A stretch of DNA of 7,099 nt from an uncultured Clostridia bacterium (GTDB taxonomy: Bacteria; Bacillota; Clostridia; Oscillospirales; Ruminococcaceae). The DNA is taken from the NCBI GenBank assembly GCA_945933905.1, contig CAMEQX010000068.1, positions 1-7,099 of the forward strand, written 5' to 3'. Numbering within the stretch: the stretch's first letter is position 1; the number at the start of each line of letters is the position of its first letter. The position numbers and the translations under genes were made by a program. Below the pieces are notes generated by a model. The model saw only the letters and a list, made by a program, of their open reading frames with translations, was not told the DNA's origin and did no database searches. Below are positions 1-6,007 of the stretch, piece by piece.

Positions 1-164
1 AGTTTATGTGTCGGCTGACTTGTCCCGAGGGTATCAAGGCGCTTCACGACGCGCACCCCGATGTTGAAATCGTGACGGGCGCAATCGACAGCGGCTTGAA
101 CGAGGATTTGTACATTGTTCCCGGCATCGGCGACGGTTCGGACAGACTTTTCGGCACAAAGTAA
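1..164 (+). CDS. upp: Uracil phosphoribosyltransferase, C-terminal 53 residues (gene cut by window start)
   Basis: Only the 3' end is present; the first whole codon is at base 3 and the stop TAA is at 162-164. The visible tail has the family's strongly conserved C-terminus: PEGI near the start, an [12 protein letters not shown] block, then [17 protein letters not shown] running to the stop. Bacterial Upp proteins usually end YIVPGLGDAGDRLFGTK or very close to it. The enzyme converts uracil and PRPP to UMP and pyrophosphate in the cytoplasmic pyrimidine salvage pathway. The PRPP-binding loop lies upstream of the window and cannot be checked. A hairpin follows the stop after 13 bases. Identification rests on recognising the C-terminal signature and is confident despite the short fragment. 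Confidence 0.93.
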   Translation, partial: FMCRLTCPEGIKALHDAHPDVEIVTGAIDSGLNEDLYIVPGIGDGSDRLFGTK

Positions 165-177
165 ATCAGTTTTACAG

Positions 178-213
178 GCAACTTGCCCCCGCTGAAAATT
201 CGGGGGCTGTTGC
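178..213 (+). terminator. GC-rich hairpin after upp, probable terminator or attenuator before recQ
   Basis: GCCCCCG (185-191) pairs with CGGGGGC (201-207) around a 9-base loop. The stem continues below a small TT/T bulge with GCAAC (178-182) pairing GTTGC (209-213). The following bases are T-rich but broken by GAGG (ATTTGAGGTTTTTG), so termination may be incomplete. No promoter fits between this hairpin and recQ. Some read-through from upp, or a promoter inside upp that I could not recognise, is therefore implied. Confidence 0.7.
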
Positions 214-215
214 AT

Positions 216-221
216 TTGAGG
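216..221 (+). promoter_or_regulatory. recQ ribosome binding site
   Basis: TTGAGG lies six bases before the ATG at 228. It decides the recQ start. The frame is open from a TTG at 183, but that codon sits inside the hairpin stem region and would add 15 residues unlike any RecQ N-terminus. Confidence 0.7.
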
Positions 222-227
222 TTTTTG

Positions 228-2048
228 ATGGAAAAGAACGAGGTTTTGAGGAAATATTTCGGTCACACGGCTTACCGCGGAGGACAGGAGGCGCTTGTTG
301 ACAGCATTTTAAGCGGGCGCGACTGCCTCGGGGTAATGCCGACGGGAGCGGGAAAATCGATTTGCTTTCAGGTGCCTGCGCTGATGCTGAACGGCACGAC
401 AATCGTGATTTCACCGCTGATTTCGCTTATGCGCGACCAAGTGAACGCGCTTTGTGAAAACGGCATAAGCGCCGCTTGTATCAACAGCTCGGCTTCGGAG
501 AGCGAGTCCCGCGAAACGTTTCTGAGAGCGGTTTCGGGGGAACTGAAGATACTCTACGTTGCTCCCGAGCGGCTGGAAACCGAGGGCTTCAAACGGCTTT
601 GCGAGCGGCTTGAGGTGCCGCTTGTCGCGGTTGACGAGGCGCACTGCGTTTCGCACTGGGGACAGGATTTCCGCCCGTCATATCTGAAAATCTCGGGCTT
701 TGTGAAATCGCTGAGAAATCGCCCCGTTATCGCGGCTTTTACGGCAACGGCAACCGATATCGTGAAAAACGACATCATCGAAATTCTCGGGCTGCGCGAG
801 CCGCTTTCGCTGACGACAGGCTTTGACCGACCGAATTTGTACTTTGAGGTGCGAAGGTCCGACTCAAAGGACAGGGAGCTGCTGAAGATATTGAAAGACA
901 GCACGGGAAGCGCGATTGTGTATTGTGCAACGCGGAAAAATGTCGAGAGCGTCTGCGAAATGCTGAAGAAAAACGGCATAAACGCGGCAATGTATCACGC
1001 GGGCTTTAACGCCGAAACGCGCAAAACCGCTCAGGACGATTTCCTGTACGACAGGGTTGACGTGATGGTTGCGACAAACGCGTTCGGAATGGGCATTGAC
1101 AAGTCAAATGTATCTCTGGTGGTACATTATAATATGCCAAAAGACGTGGAAAGCTACTATCAGGAGGCGGGCAGAGCGGGGCGCGATGGCTCGGCGGCGA
1201 GGTGTGTTTTGCTGTTCAATTACGGCGATGTGGAGCTTGCGAAATATATGATTGACGTGAGCCACGAGGACGCAAATCTCTCTTTCGATGAACAAAAAAT
1301 GCTCAAGGAACGCGATATGAAGCGGCTTCGGAAGATGGTGAATTACTGCGACACCACGCGCTGTCTGCGGGAGTTTATCCTCGATTACTTCGGTGAAAAA
1401 TCGAAGAAGCACTGTGAAAATTGCTCGAATTGCGAGAAGGACTTCAAAATCGCGGACGTTACTGTTGAAGCGCAGAAAATCCTGTCCTGCATTTTCCGTG
1501 TGAAACAGCGCGGAAAGCGCGTTGGTAAGACGATTATCAGCCAAATCCTCTCGGGCAGCCGCGACAAGCGTGTGCTCGAATACGGCTTCGATACGCTTTC
1601 AACCTACGGCATAATGAGCGATGTCCCGCGCAAAAAAATCACCGATATCATCAATTTTCTTGAAGGCGAGGGCTATATCGGCATTGACGCGGAGTTTTCC
1701 GTGTGCGAGCTCACGCCGAAAGCCGATGAGTTCATCAAGAGCAAAAAGTCGATTGTGATGCGGGTTGAAAGCGAGCGCATTCCCGTGAAAATCTCGCCCG
1801 ACGCAGAAAACGAGCTTTTCCAAAGCCTCCGCAAAATCCGCAGAAATCTCGCGTCGGTGCTTGGAGTGCCGCCCTATGTTGTTTTTTCGGACGCGACGCT
1901 GCGCGATATGACCGCAAAGCTGCCGAGAACGCACAACGAGCTGCTCGAGGTGTCGGGAGTGGGCGAGATGAAAGCCGAGAAATATGGTAAAAAATTCCTT
2001 AGCGCAATCAACGATTATATAAGCGCACAACACCCGTCCGCAGAGTGA
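228..2048 (+). CDS. recQ: ATP-dependent DNA helicase RecQ
   Basis: A 3'-to-5' superfamily 2 helicase of 606 residues, very close to E. coli RecQ (609), acting in recombination and replication-fork repair. Visible in order: motif 0 YRGGQ (16-20); Walker A MPTGAGKS (37-44); DEAH box (136-139) followed by the RecQ-typical CVSHWGQDFR; FTATAT motif III (171-176); ATNAFGMGID (282-291); QEAGRAGRDG motif VI with its arginine fingers (312-321). Zinc ligands C379, C396, C399 and C402 are all present. An RQC winged-helix region (about 405-515) follows, then a full HRDC domain (about 530-604) with the VSGVGEMKAEKYG segment. The ATG at 228 is preferred for its RBS and because residue numbers then align with E. 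coli. The gene sits 14 bases beyond the upp hairpin. No clear terminator follows the stop. No motif is missing, so it should be active. Confidence 0.97.
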   Translation: MEKNEVLRKYFGHTAYRGGQEALVDSILSGRDCLGVMPTGAGKSICFQVPALMLNGTTIVISPLISLMRDQVNALCENGISAACINSSASESESRETFLRAVSGELKILYVAPERLETEGFKRLCERLEVPLVAVDEAHCVSHWGQDFRPSYLKISGFVKSLRNRPVIAAFTATATDIVKNDIIEILGLREPLSLTTGFDRPNLYFEVRRSDSKDRELLKILKDSTGSAIVYCATRKNVESVCEMLKKNGINAAMYHAGFNAETRKTAQDDFLYDRVDVMVATNAFGMGIDKSNVSLVVHYNMPKDVESYYQEAGRAGRDGSAARCVLLFNYGDVELAKYMIDVSHEDANLSFDEQKMLKERDMKRLRKMVNYCDTTRCLREFILDYFGEKSKKHCENCSNCEKDFKIADVTVEAQKILSCIFRVKQRGKRVGKTIISQILSGSRDKRVLEYGFDTLSTYGIMSDVPRKKITDIINFLEGEGYIGIDAEFSVCELTPKADEFIKSKKSIVMRVESERIPVKISPDAENELFQSLRKIRRNLASVLGVPPYVVFSDATLRDMTAKLPRTHNELLEVSGVGEMKAEKYGKKFLSAINDYISAQHPSAE

Positions 2049-2113
2049 TTTTCGATACAAATTTATCTATTTTGACGAAAATTTACTTTATCGATAAAAA
2101 AGCAAAAAATGCC

Positions 2114-2142
2114 TTGACCTATACAATAAAATGTGTTATAAT
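2114..2142 (+). promoter_or_regulatory. Sigma-A promoter of nrdD-nrdG
   Basis: A -35 box TTGACC (2114-2119), a 17-base spacer and a perfect -10 box TATAAT (2137-2142). TG at 2134-2135 makes it an extended -10. Transcription should begin near 2149, giving a leader of about 50 bases. The gap from recQ (2049-2198) is strongly AT-rich and this is the only good promoter seen in it. Confidence 0.85.
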
Positions 2143-2167
2143 TATACATAATCACAATTTCTTGTGG
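2121..2167 (+). promoter_or_regulatory. Tandem NrdR boxes (candidate repressor operator of nrdDG)
   Basis: Box 1 (2121-2136) is ATACAATAAAATGTGT and box 2 (2152-2167) is TCACAATTTCTTGTGG. Against the published NrdR consensus acaCwAtATaTwGtgt I count 13 and 12 matches of 16. The 15-base gap puts the two centres 31 bases apart, the spacing known for NrdR box pairs. Box 1 exactly fills the spacer between -35 and -10, and box 2 begins about three bases after the predicted start. Binding would block RNA polymerase when dATP is plentiful. nrdR itself is not in the window. Box 2 also lies in a 20-base inverted repeat (2150-2169, 8-bp arms, one G-T pair) that could fold in the RNA. Confidence 0.68.
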
Positions 2168-2198
2168 TTGAAAACGATTTGAAAAGAGAGTGCTTTAG

Positions 2199-4319
2199 AT
2201 GATAAGTATTATCAAAAAGGATAACACAAGAGAGGATTTCAACGTTCAGAAGGTTGTGAATGCTGTCAACAAGTCGGCAACGCGCGTTATGTACAAGTTC
2301 ACGCCCGAGGAGCTGACCTTTATCTGCAAGTTTGTCACGGACAGAGCGATGGAATACGGTGAGGACGAAATTCCGATTGCGAAGATGCACAACATTGTCG
2401 AGGGCGCTCTTGAAGCGACAAATCCCGCGGTTGCGAAAAGCTACAAGGATTACCGCAACTACAAGCAGGATTTCGTTCATATGCTGGACGAGGTTTATGT
2501 GAAGTCGCAGTCGATTATGTACATCGGCGACAAGGAAAACTCGAACTCGGACTCCGCGCTTGTTTCAACAAAGCGTTCTCTTATATTTAACGAGCTGAAC
2601 AAAGAGCTGTACAAGAAATTCTTTATGACCGCCGAGGAGCTTCAGGCTTGCCGCGACGGGTATATTTACGTTCACGATATGAGTGCGCGCCGCGATACGA
2701 TGAACTGTTGCCTGTTTGATATGAAAAGCGTTATGGAAGGCGGCTTTGAGATGGGCAACCTCTGGTACAACGAGCCGAAAACCCTTGCGGTCGCGTTTGA
2801 CGTAATCGGTGATGTAACGCTGGCGGCGGCTTCTCAGCAGTACGGCGGGTTCACCGTGCCGAGCGTGGACGAGCTCCTCGAGCCGTATGCCGAAAAGACT
2901 TATAATAAGCAGTACGAGCGCTATCTGAGCCTTGGTTTGTCGGAGGAAGCTGCCGACAGAGAGGCGATGAAGGACGTTGAGGTTGACTTCCGTCAGGGCT
3001 TTCAGGGCTGGGAGTACAAGTTCAATTCCGTTTCGTCAAGCCGCGGTGATTACCCGTTTATCACAATGACCTGCGGCGTGGGACGCGGAAAATTCGCGAA
3101 AATGGCAAGCATTTTAATGCTCGAAGTGAGAAAGAACGGACAGGGCAAGAAAACCTGCAAAAAGCCTGTACTTTTCCCGAAAATTGTGTTCCTGTACGAT
3201 GAAAAGCTGCACGGCGAGGGCTGCGAGTTGGAAGACGTTTTCGAGGCGGGAATTGCTTGCTCGCAAAAGGCGATGTACCCCGACTGGCTGTCGCTCACGG
3301 GTGATGGATATGTCGCGGAGATGTACAAAAAGTACGGAAAAATCATCAGCCCGATGGGCTGCCGCGCGTTTTTGTCGCCGTGGTACGAGCGCGGCGGAAT
3401 GAAACCCGCTGACGATGAGGACAAGCCGATTTTTGTCGGAAGATTTAACATCGGCGCGGTTTCGCTGCACTTGCCGATGATTTACGCGAAGGCGCAGCAG
3501 GAGAGCCGCGATTTCTTCGAGGTGCTTGATTATTACCTCAACTTAATCCGCCGTATTCACTGCCGCACCTACGAGTATCTCGGCGAGATGAAAGCGTCCA
3601 CAAACCCGCTTGCTTACTGCGAGGGCGGCTTCTTGGGCGGACATCTGGGAATTCACGACAAAATCAAGCCGCTTTTGAACGCCGCGACCGCTTCTTTCGG
3701 TATAACCGCGCTCAACGAGCTGGAGCAGCTTGCCGACAAGAAATCCATCGCCGAGGACGGCAACTTTGCGCTGAAAACGATGGAGTTCATCAACAAGCGT
3801 ATTCAGGAGTTCAAGGAGGAGGACGGGCACCTCTACGCGATTTACGGCACGCCCGCTGAAAATCTCTGTGGTCTGCAAATCCAGCAGTTCCGAAAAAAGT
3901 ATGGCATTGTCGAGAACGTTTCCGATAGAGAGTACGTTTCCAATTCTTTCCATTGTCACGTTGCCGAGGACATCACGCCTATTCAGAAGCAGGACAGGGA
4001 AGAGCGTTTCTGGAATTTGTTCAACGGCGGCAAAATCCAGTATGTTCGCTATCCGATTGACTACAACAAGGGCGCTGTAAAATCGCTTGTCCGCAGGGCA
4101 ATGCAAAAGGGCTTTTATGAGGGCGTAAACCTGTCGCTTGCTTATTGCGACGACTGTGGTTATCAGCAGCTTGAGATGGACGTCTGCCCCAAGTGCGGCT
4201 CGAAGAACCTCACGAAAATTGACCGAATGAACGGTTATCTGAGCTATTCGAGAGTTAAGGGCGACACGCGCCTGAATGCAGCGAAGATGGCTGAAATTGC
4301 TGACAGAAAGAGTATGTAA
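2199..4319 (+). CDS. nrdD: Anaerobic (class III) ribonucleoside-triphosphate reductase, large subunit
   Basis: Reduces ribonucleoside triphosphates to dNTPs without oxygen, using a glycyl radical installed by NrdG. It has 706 residues (E. coli NrdD 712). Residues 1 to about 90 form the ATP-cone allosteric domain, starting ISIIKKDNTREDF. The catalytic ten-stranded barrel follows. The MNCCLFD cysteines (170/171) and C388 in SPMGCRAFL are the likely equivalents of the paired active-site cysteines studied in phage T4 NrdD; this assignment is from memory of the family. Near the C-terminus C650, C653, C663 and C666 form the four-cysteine zinc site (CDDC and CPKC). G679 in RMNGYLSYSR is the expected glycyl-radical residue. 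The start has a modest RBS (AGAGAG, 2185-2190). nrdG follows after 17 bases in the same operon. Expression is probably controlled by NrdR at the tandem boxes upstream. Confidence 0.97.
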   Translation: MISIIKKDNTREDFNVQKVVNAVNKSATRVMYKFTPEELTFICKFVTDRAMEYGEDEIPIAKMHNIVEGALEATNPAVAKSYKDYRNYKQDFVHMLDEVYVKSQSIMYIGDKENSNSDSALVSTKRSLIFNELNKELYKKFFMTAEELQACRDGYIYVHDMSARRDTMNCCLFDMKSVMEGGFEMGNLWYNEPKTLAVAFDVIGDVTLAAASQQYGGFTVPSVDELLEPYAEKTYNKQYERYLSLGLSEEAADREAMKDVEVDFRQGFQGWEYKFNSVSSSRGDYPFITMTCGVGRGKFAKMASILMLEVRKNGQGKKTCKKPVLFPKIVFLYDEKLHGEGCELEDVFEAGIACSQKAMYPDWLSLTGDGYVAEMYKKYGKIISPMGCRAFLSPWYERGGMKPADDEDKPIFVGRFNIGAVSLHLPMIYAKAQQESRDFFEVLDYYLNLIRRIHCRTYEYLGEMKASTNPLAYCEGGFLGGHLGIHDKIKPLLNAATASFGITALNELEQLADKKSIAEDGNFALKTMEFINKRIQEFKEEDGHLYAIYGTPAENLCGLQIQQFRKKYGIVENVSDREYVSNSFHCHVAEDITPIQKQDREERFWNLFNGGKIQYVRYPIDYNKGAVKSLVRRAMQKGFYEGVNLSLAYCDDCGYQQLEMDVCPKCGSKNLTKIDRMNGYLSYSRVKGDTRLNAAKMAEIADRKSM

Positions 4320-4336
4320 CGGACAGTGGTGAAGAT

Positions 4337-4828
4337 ATGCGTTATCACAATATAACAACCGATGATATGCTCAACGGCGACGGTTTGCGGACGGTACTTT
4401 GGGTTGCGGGGTGCAATCACAAATGTGAGGGCTGTCAGAACCCGATTACTTGGGACATAAACGGCGGAATTCCCTTTGACGAGGACGCTGAAAACGAGCT
4501 TTTCGAGAAGCTTGCGCCCGAATATATAAGCGGTTTGACGTTCAGCGGCGGCGACCCTCTCCACCCGCAGAACCGCGCTGAAATCACGCGTCTTGCGAAA
4601 AAAGCGCGCGAGCTGTTCCCGAAGAAGAACATCTGGCTTTACACGGGGTATTCGTTCGATGAAATCAGGGAGCTTGAGATTATGGAGTATATCGATGTGC
4701 TCGTTGACGGGGAGTTCAAGAAAGAGCTGCTTGACGAGAAGCTTCACTGGAAGGGAAGCGCAAATCAGCGCGTGATTGAGGTTCCCGAAACGCTTAAAGT
4801 GGGAAGAATTGTGCTTTTTGACGATTAA
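4337..4828 (+). CDS. nrdG: Anaerobic ribonucleotide reductase activating protein (radical SAM)
   Basis: A 163-residue radical S-adenosylmethionine enzyme that abstracts hydrogen from the NrdD glycine to make the working glycyl radical. The [4Fe-4S] cluster motif CxxxCxxC is at C26, C30 and C33 (AGCNHKCEGCQN), and the SAM-contacting TFSGGDPL is at 68-75. Length fits the short NrdG type (E. coli 154), which lacks the extra ferredoxin domain of larger activases. The N-terminus MRYHNITTDDMLNGDGLRTV is typical. The RBS GGTGAAG (4328-4334) lies just before the ATG, and the gene is only 17 bases behind nrdD, so the two are co-transcribed. I see no GC-rich terminator after the stop, so some transcripts may run into the tetR-type gene. 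Confidence 0.97.
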   Translation: MRYHNITTDDMLNGDGLRTVLWVAGCNHKCEGCQNPITWDINGGIPFDEDAENELFEKLAPEYISGLTFSGGDPLHPQNRAEITRLAKKARELFPKKNIWLYTGYSFDEIRELEIMEYIDVLVDGEFKKELLDEKLHWKGSANQRVIEVPETLKVGRIVLFDD

Positions 4829-4862
4829 GCACGGTTTGTTGAAGAAAATATCAAAAATGTGG

Positions 4863-4891
4863 TTGACAATCTCCCAAAAATTCTATATAAT
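4863..4891 (+). promoter_or_regulatory. Consensus sigma-A promoter of the TetR-family gene
   Basis: TTGACA (4863-4868), a 17-base spacer and TATAAT (4886-4891) match the sigma-A consensus at all twelve positions. Start of transcription is expected near 4898, giving a leader of about 32 bases. Such a strong promoter in front of a regulator usually implies repression, and the overlapping inverted repeat fits that. Confidence 0.88.
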
Positions 4892-4897
4892 AGAATT
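4879..4897 (+). promoter_or_regulatory. 19-bp inverted repeat over the -10 box, candidate TetR-family operator
   Basis: AATTCTAT (4879-4886) and ATAGAATT (4890-4897) are perfect 8-base arms around ATA. The repeat covers the whole -10 box and reaches the predicted start. TetR-family dimers typically bind palindromes of about this size and often repress their own gene, so autorepression is the natural reading. The sequence is AT-rich and part of the symmetry comes from the -10 box itself, so chance is not excluded. Confidence 0.6.
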
Positions 4898-4929
4898 ATG
4901 CACATTTGAGGTTTAGGGAGGTATTTTGT

Positions 4930-5523
4930 ATGGGTGAAGAAAAAACTCGGCGTGAAACCGACAAAAGAGTTCTCAAAACAAAAAAAGCGATAAAAGCAGC
5001 GCATTTGAGCATAATGGAGGAGAAGGATATCTCCGATATTACGATAAGCGAGCTTACGCGAAAAGCGGGCATAAACCGCCGTACATTTTACACGCACTAT
5101 CGCAGCATAAGCGACATTATCGCTGAAATCGAAAGCGAAATTGTTGGGCTTTTGAGCGAGGTTGTTCTTAAAATTGACGTGACCGATATCCGCAAAAGCG
5201 CGTATAATGTTTTTATCGAGTTGAATGAGATGGTTTCCGTTGAATTCGACTATTATTTCAGCCGCGTGAGAATGGATATGCGCGGTGTGTTTATGACGTG
5301 CCTGAAGGAGATTGCGGGCGAGATTGCGGACAAGCTTATTGCACAAAACGCAAATCTTGAGCGCGGGATTGCCGAAATGGTTTCGGGGTATATTGTCGGC
5401 GGATTTTTTAACGTTTTTGTTGAATGGAGAACAGGCAGCAGCAATGTTCCCGTTGAACAGGCGGCGCGCCTTGCGGGAATTATGGCAGAGGGCTGCGTTG
5501 AGAATATCCGTAAAATAAGATGA
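4930..5523 (+). CDS. TetR/AcrR-family transcriptional regulator
   Basis: A 197-residue cytoplasmic DNA-binding protein. Residues about 12-58 form the TetR N-terminal domain: helix 1 around KTKKAIKAAHLSIMEEKDIS, then the helix-turn-helix ITISELTRKAGINRRTFYTHYR at about 37-58. The rest is a helical ligand-binding and dimer domain. Its GYIVGGFFNVFVEW segment (153-166) resembles the C-terminal domain of a Firmicutes TetR subgroup whose members carry a similar glycine-pair and tryptophan pattern (I believe Pfam TetR_C_8; not checked). The ATG at 4930 is chosen because AGGGAGG (4915-4921) sits eight bases upstream; a TTG at 4906 in frame has no such site. The ligand and targets cannot be told from sequence. 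No transporter or enzyme gene is paired with it here, so only autoregulation is suggested. The gene ends at a strong hairpin terminator. Confidence 0.92.
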   Translation: MGEEKTRRETDKRVLKTKKAIKAAHLSIMEEKDISDITISELTRKAGINRRTFYTHYRSISDIIAEIESEIVGLLSEVVLKIDVTDIRKSAYNVFIELNEMVSVEFDYYFSRVRMDMRGVFMTCLKEIAGEIADKLIAQNANLERGIAEMVSGYIVGGFFNVFVEWRTGSSNVPVEQAARLAGIMAEGCVENIRKIR

Positions 5524-5525
5524 CG

Positions 5526-5550
5526 AAAGCGGGCTTTTTCAGCCCGCTTT
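5526..5550. terminator. Bidirectional intrinsic terminator between converging genes
   Basis: AAAGCGGGCT (5526-5535) pairs with AGCCCGCTTT (5541-5550), a perfect 10-bp stem with loop TTTTC. On the plus strand the stem runs into TTTT (5548-5551); on the minus strand it ends in TTT. It starts 2 bases after the regulator's stop codon and lies 4 bases beyond the stop codon of the minus-strand small gene, so it can serve both. Confidence 0.87.
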
Positions 5551-5554
5551 TACG

Positions 5555-5851
5555 CTATAAATCGTTCAAGTCCGCCTCGGGAATATCGTTTTCGATGTTG
5601 TCGCGGGCAAGGTCGGTGTCGATTACGGGATAGACGCTCGAAATCGGCTTTTCCGTGCCCTCGGTGAGCGGTTTTGCGGCTTCCTCGGGGAGAACGGCGT
5701 TGTGCCAAACCTTTTGTGCGGGCGGCTCAGTCCCCGCGATAATCGGGTTTGCGCGCTTTTTCGTGGATTTTGCCTTCCCCTGAAGCTCGGGCACGGGCGT
5801 GCCGTCCTTGGTGTCGTGAGTGTAGTGGTGTTTCATATTTTTCTTAGCCAA
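5555..5851 (-). CDS. Small hypothetical protein, 98 residues, proline-rich and charge-segregated
   Basis: I do not recognise this protein. The TTG at 5851-5849 is chosen as start because GAGGTG (5863-5858, minus strand) precedes it at proper spacing; the protein then begins MAKKNMKHHYTH. An ATG at 5836 has no RBS. A GTG at 5860 overlaps the RBS itself. The first third is basic (nine Lys/Arg and three His in residues 1-33, with KSTKKR at 28-33). Residues 78-98 carry eight Asp/Glu against one Arg. Ten prolines are spread along it and there is no cysteine. No signal peptide or membrane segment is seen, and it is probably largely disordered. Reality is supported by the RBS, an upstream promoter match (5957-5929) and the terminator just past its stop. 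Function is unknown. Confidence 0.68.
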   Translation of the reverse strand: MAKKNMKHHYTHDTKDGTPVPELQGKAKSTKKRANPIIAGTEPPAQKVWHNAVLPEEAAKPLTEGTEKPISSVYPVIDTDLARDNIENDIPEADLNDL

Positions 5852-5909
5852 AATAATCACCTCAACGTTATTTTTTCGGACAAGTGAGAAAAATATTCGA
5901 CAAAAGCCC

Positions 5910-5938
5910 TTGAATTTCCGAGGAAAATATTGTATAAT
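5910..5938 (+). promoter_or_regulatory. Sigma-A promoter of the phosphofructokinase gene
   Basis: TTGAAT (5910-5915), a 17-base spacer and a perfect TATAAT (5933-5938). Transcription should begin near 5945, giving a leader of about 63 bases that contains two inverted repeats. Confidence 0.8.
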
Positions 5939-5957
5939 AAAAGCAAGTGTTTATCAA
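5929..5957 (-). promoter_or_regulatory. Minus-strand promoter for the 98-residue protein gene
   Basis: Reading the minus strand, TTGATA (5957-5952), a 17-base spacer and TACAAT (5934-5929) each match the sigma-A consensus at five of six positions. Start is expected near 5922, leaving a leader of about 70 bases. Its -10 box shares bases 5933-5934 with the -10 box of the oppositely directed pfk promoter. Confidence 0.62.
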
Positions 5958-5994
5958 TTTTATTAAAATTTGCGTATTGTTTGGTATGCAAATT
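5956..5994 (+). repeat. Two overlapping inverted repeats in the pfk leader
   Basis: AATTTTA-T-TAAAATT (5956-5970) is a perfect 15-base AT-only palindrome. It overlaps by four bases a second repeat: AATTTGCGTA (5967-5976) and TATGCAAATT (5985-5994), ten pairs with one G-T, around an 8-base loop. The second ends directly before the RBS AAAGGAG (5995-6001), so it could be an operator downstream of the start or an RNA stem affecting translation. The 15-base palindrome also overlaps the minus-strand -35 box by two bases. Confidence 0.5.
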
Positions 5995-6007
5995 AAAGGA
6001 GAATAAA

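Noticed and set aside
183..227. N-terminal extension of recQ from a TTG at 183
   Set aside because: The TTG lies within the upp hairpin region, has no RBS, and the 15 added residues do not look like a RecQ N-terminus; ATG 228 has TTGAGG at good spacing.
2072..2100. A second, upstream nrdD promoter (TTGACG, 17 bases, TAAAAA)
   Set aside because: The -10 matches only four of six positions and lies in generally AT-rich DNA; the promoter at 2114-2142 is far better.
2049..2113. Intrinsic terminator for recQ
   Set aside because: No GC-rich stem with a T tract is present; the only pairing (TCGATA at 2052-2057 with TATCGA at 2089-2094) has a long loop and is weak.
3543..4358. Long minus-strand open frame opposite the end of nrdD
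   Set aside because: It is antisense to a clearly coding region, has no recognisable domain or RBS, and its openness follows from the codon bias of nrdD.
4829..4862. Terminator after nrdG
   Set aside because: No stable hairpin can be drawn in this short stretch before the tetR promoter.
4879..4897. Palindrome at the tetR promoter as a third NrdR box
   Set aside because: The core CTATATAATAG looks similar to the NrdR core but is one base longer (odd centre), lacks the outer ACA/TGT bases, and has no partner about 31 bases away.
4906..4929. Longer TetR-family protein from a TTG at 4906
   Set aside because: It would begin only about 8 bases after the predicted transcription start, without an RBS, while ATG 4930 has AGGGAGG eight bases upstream.
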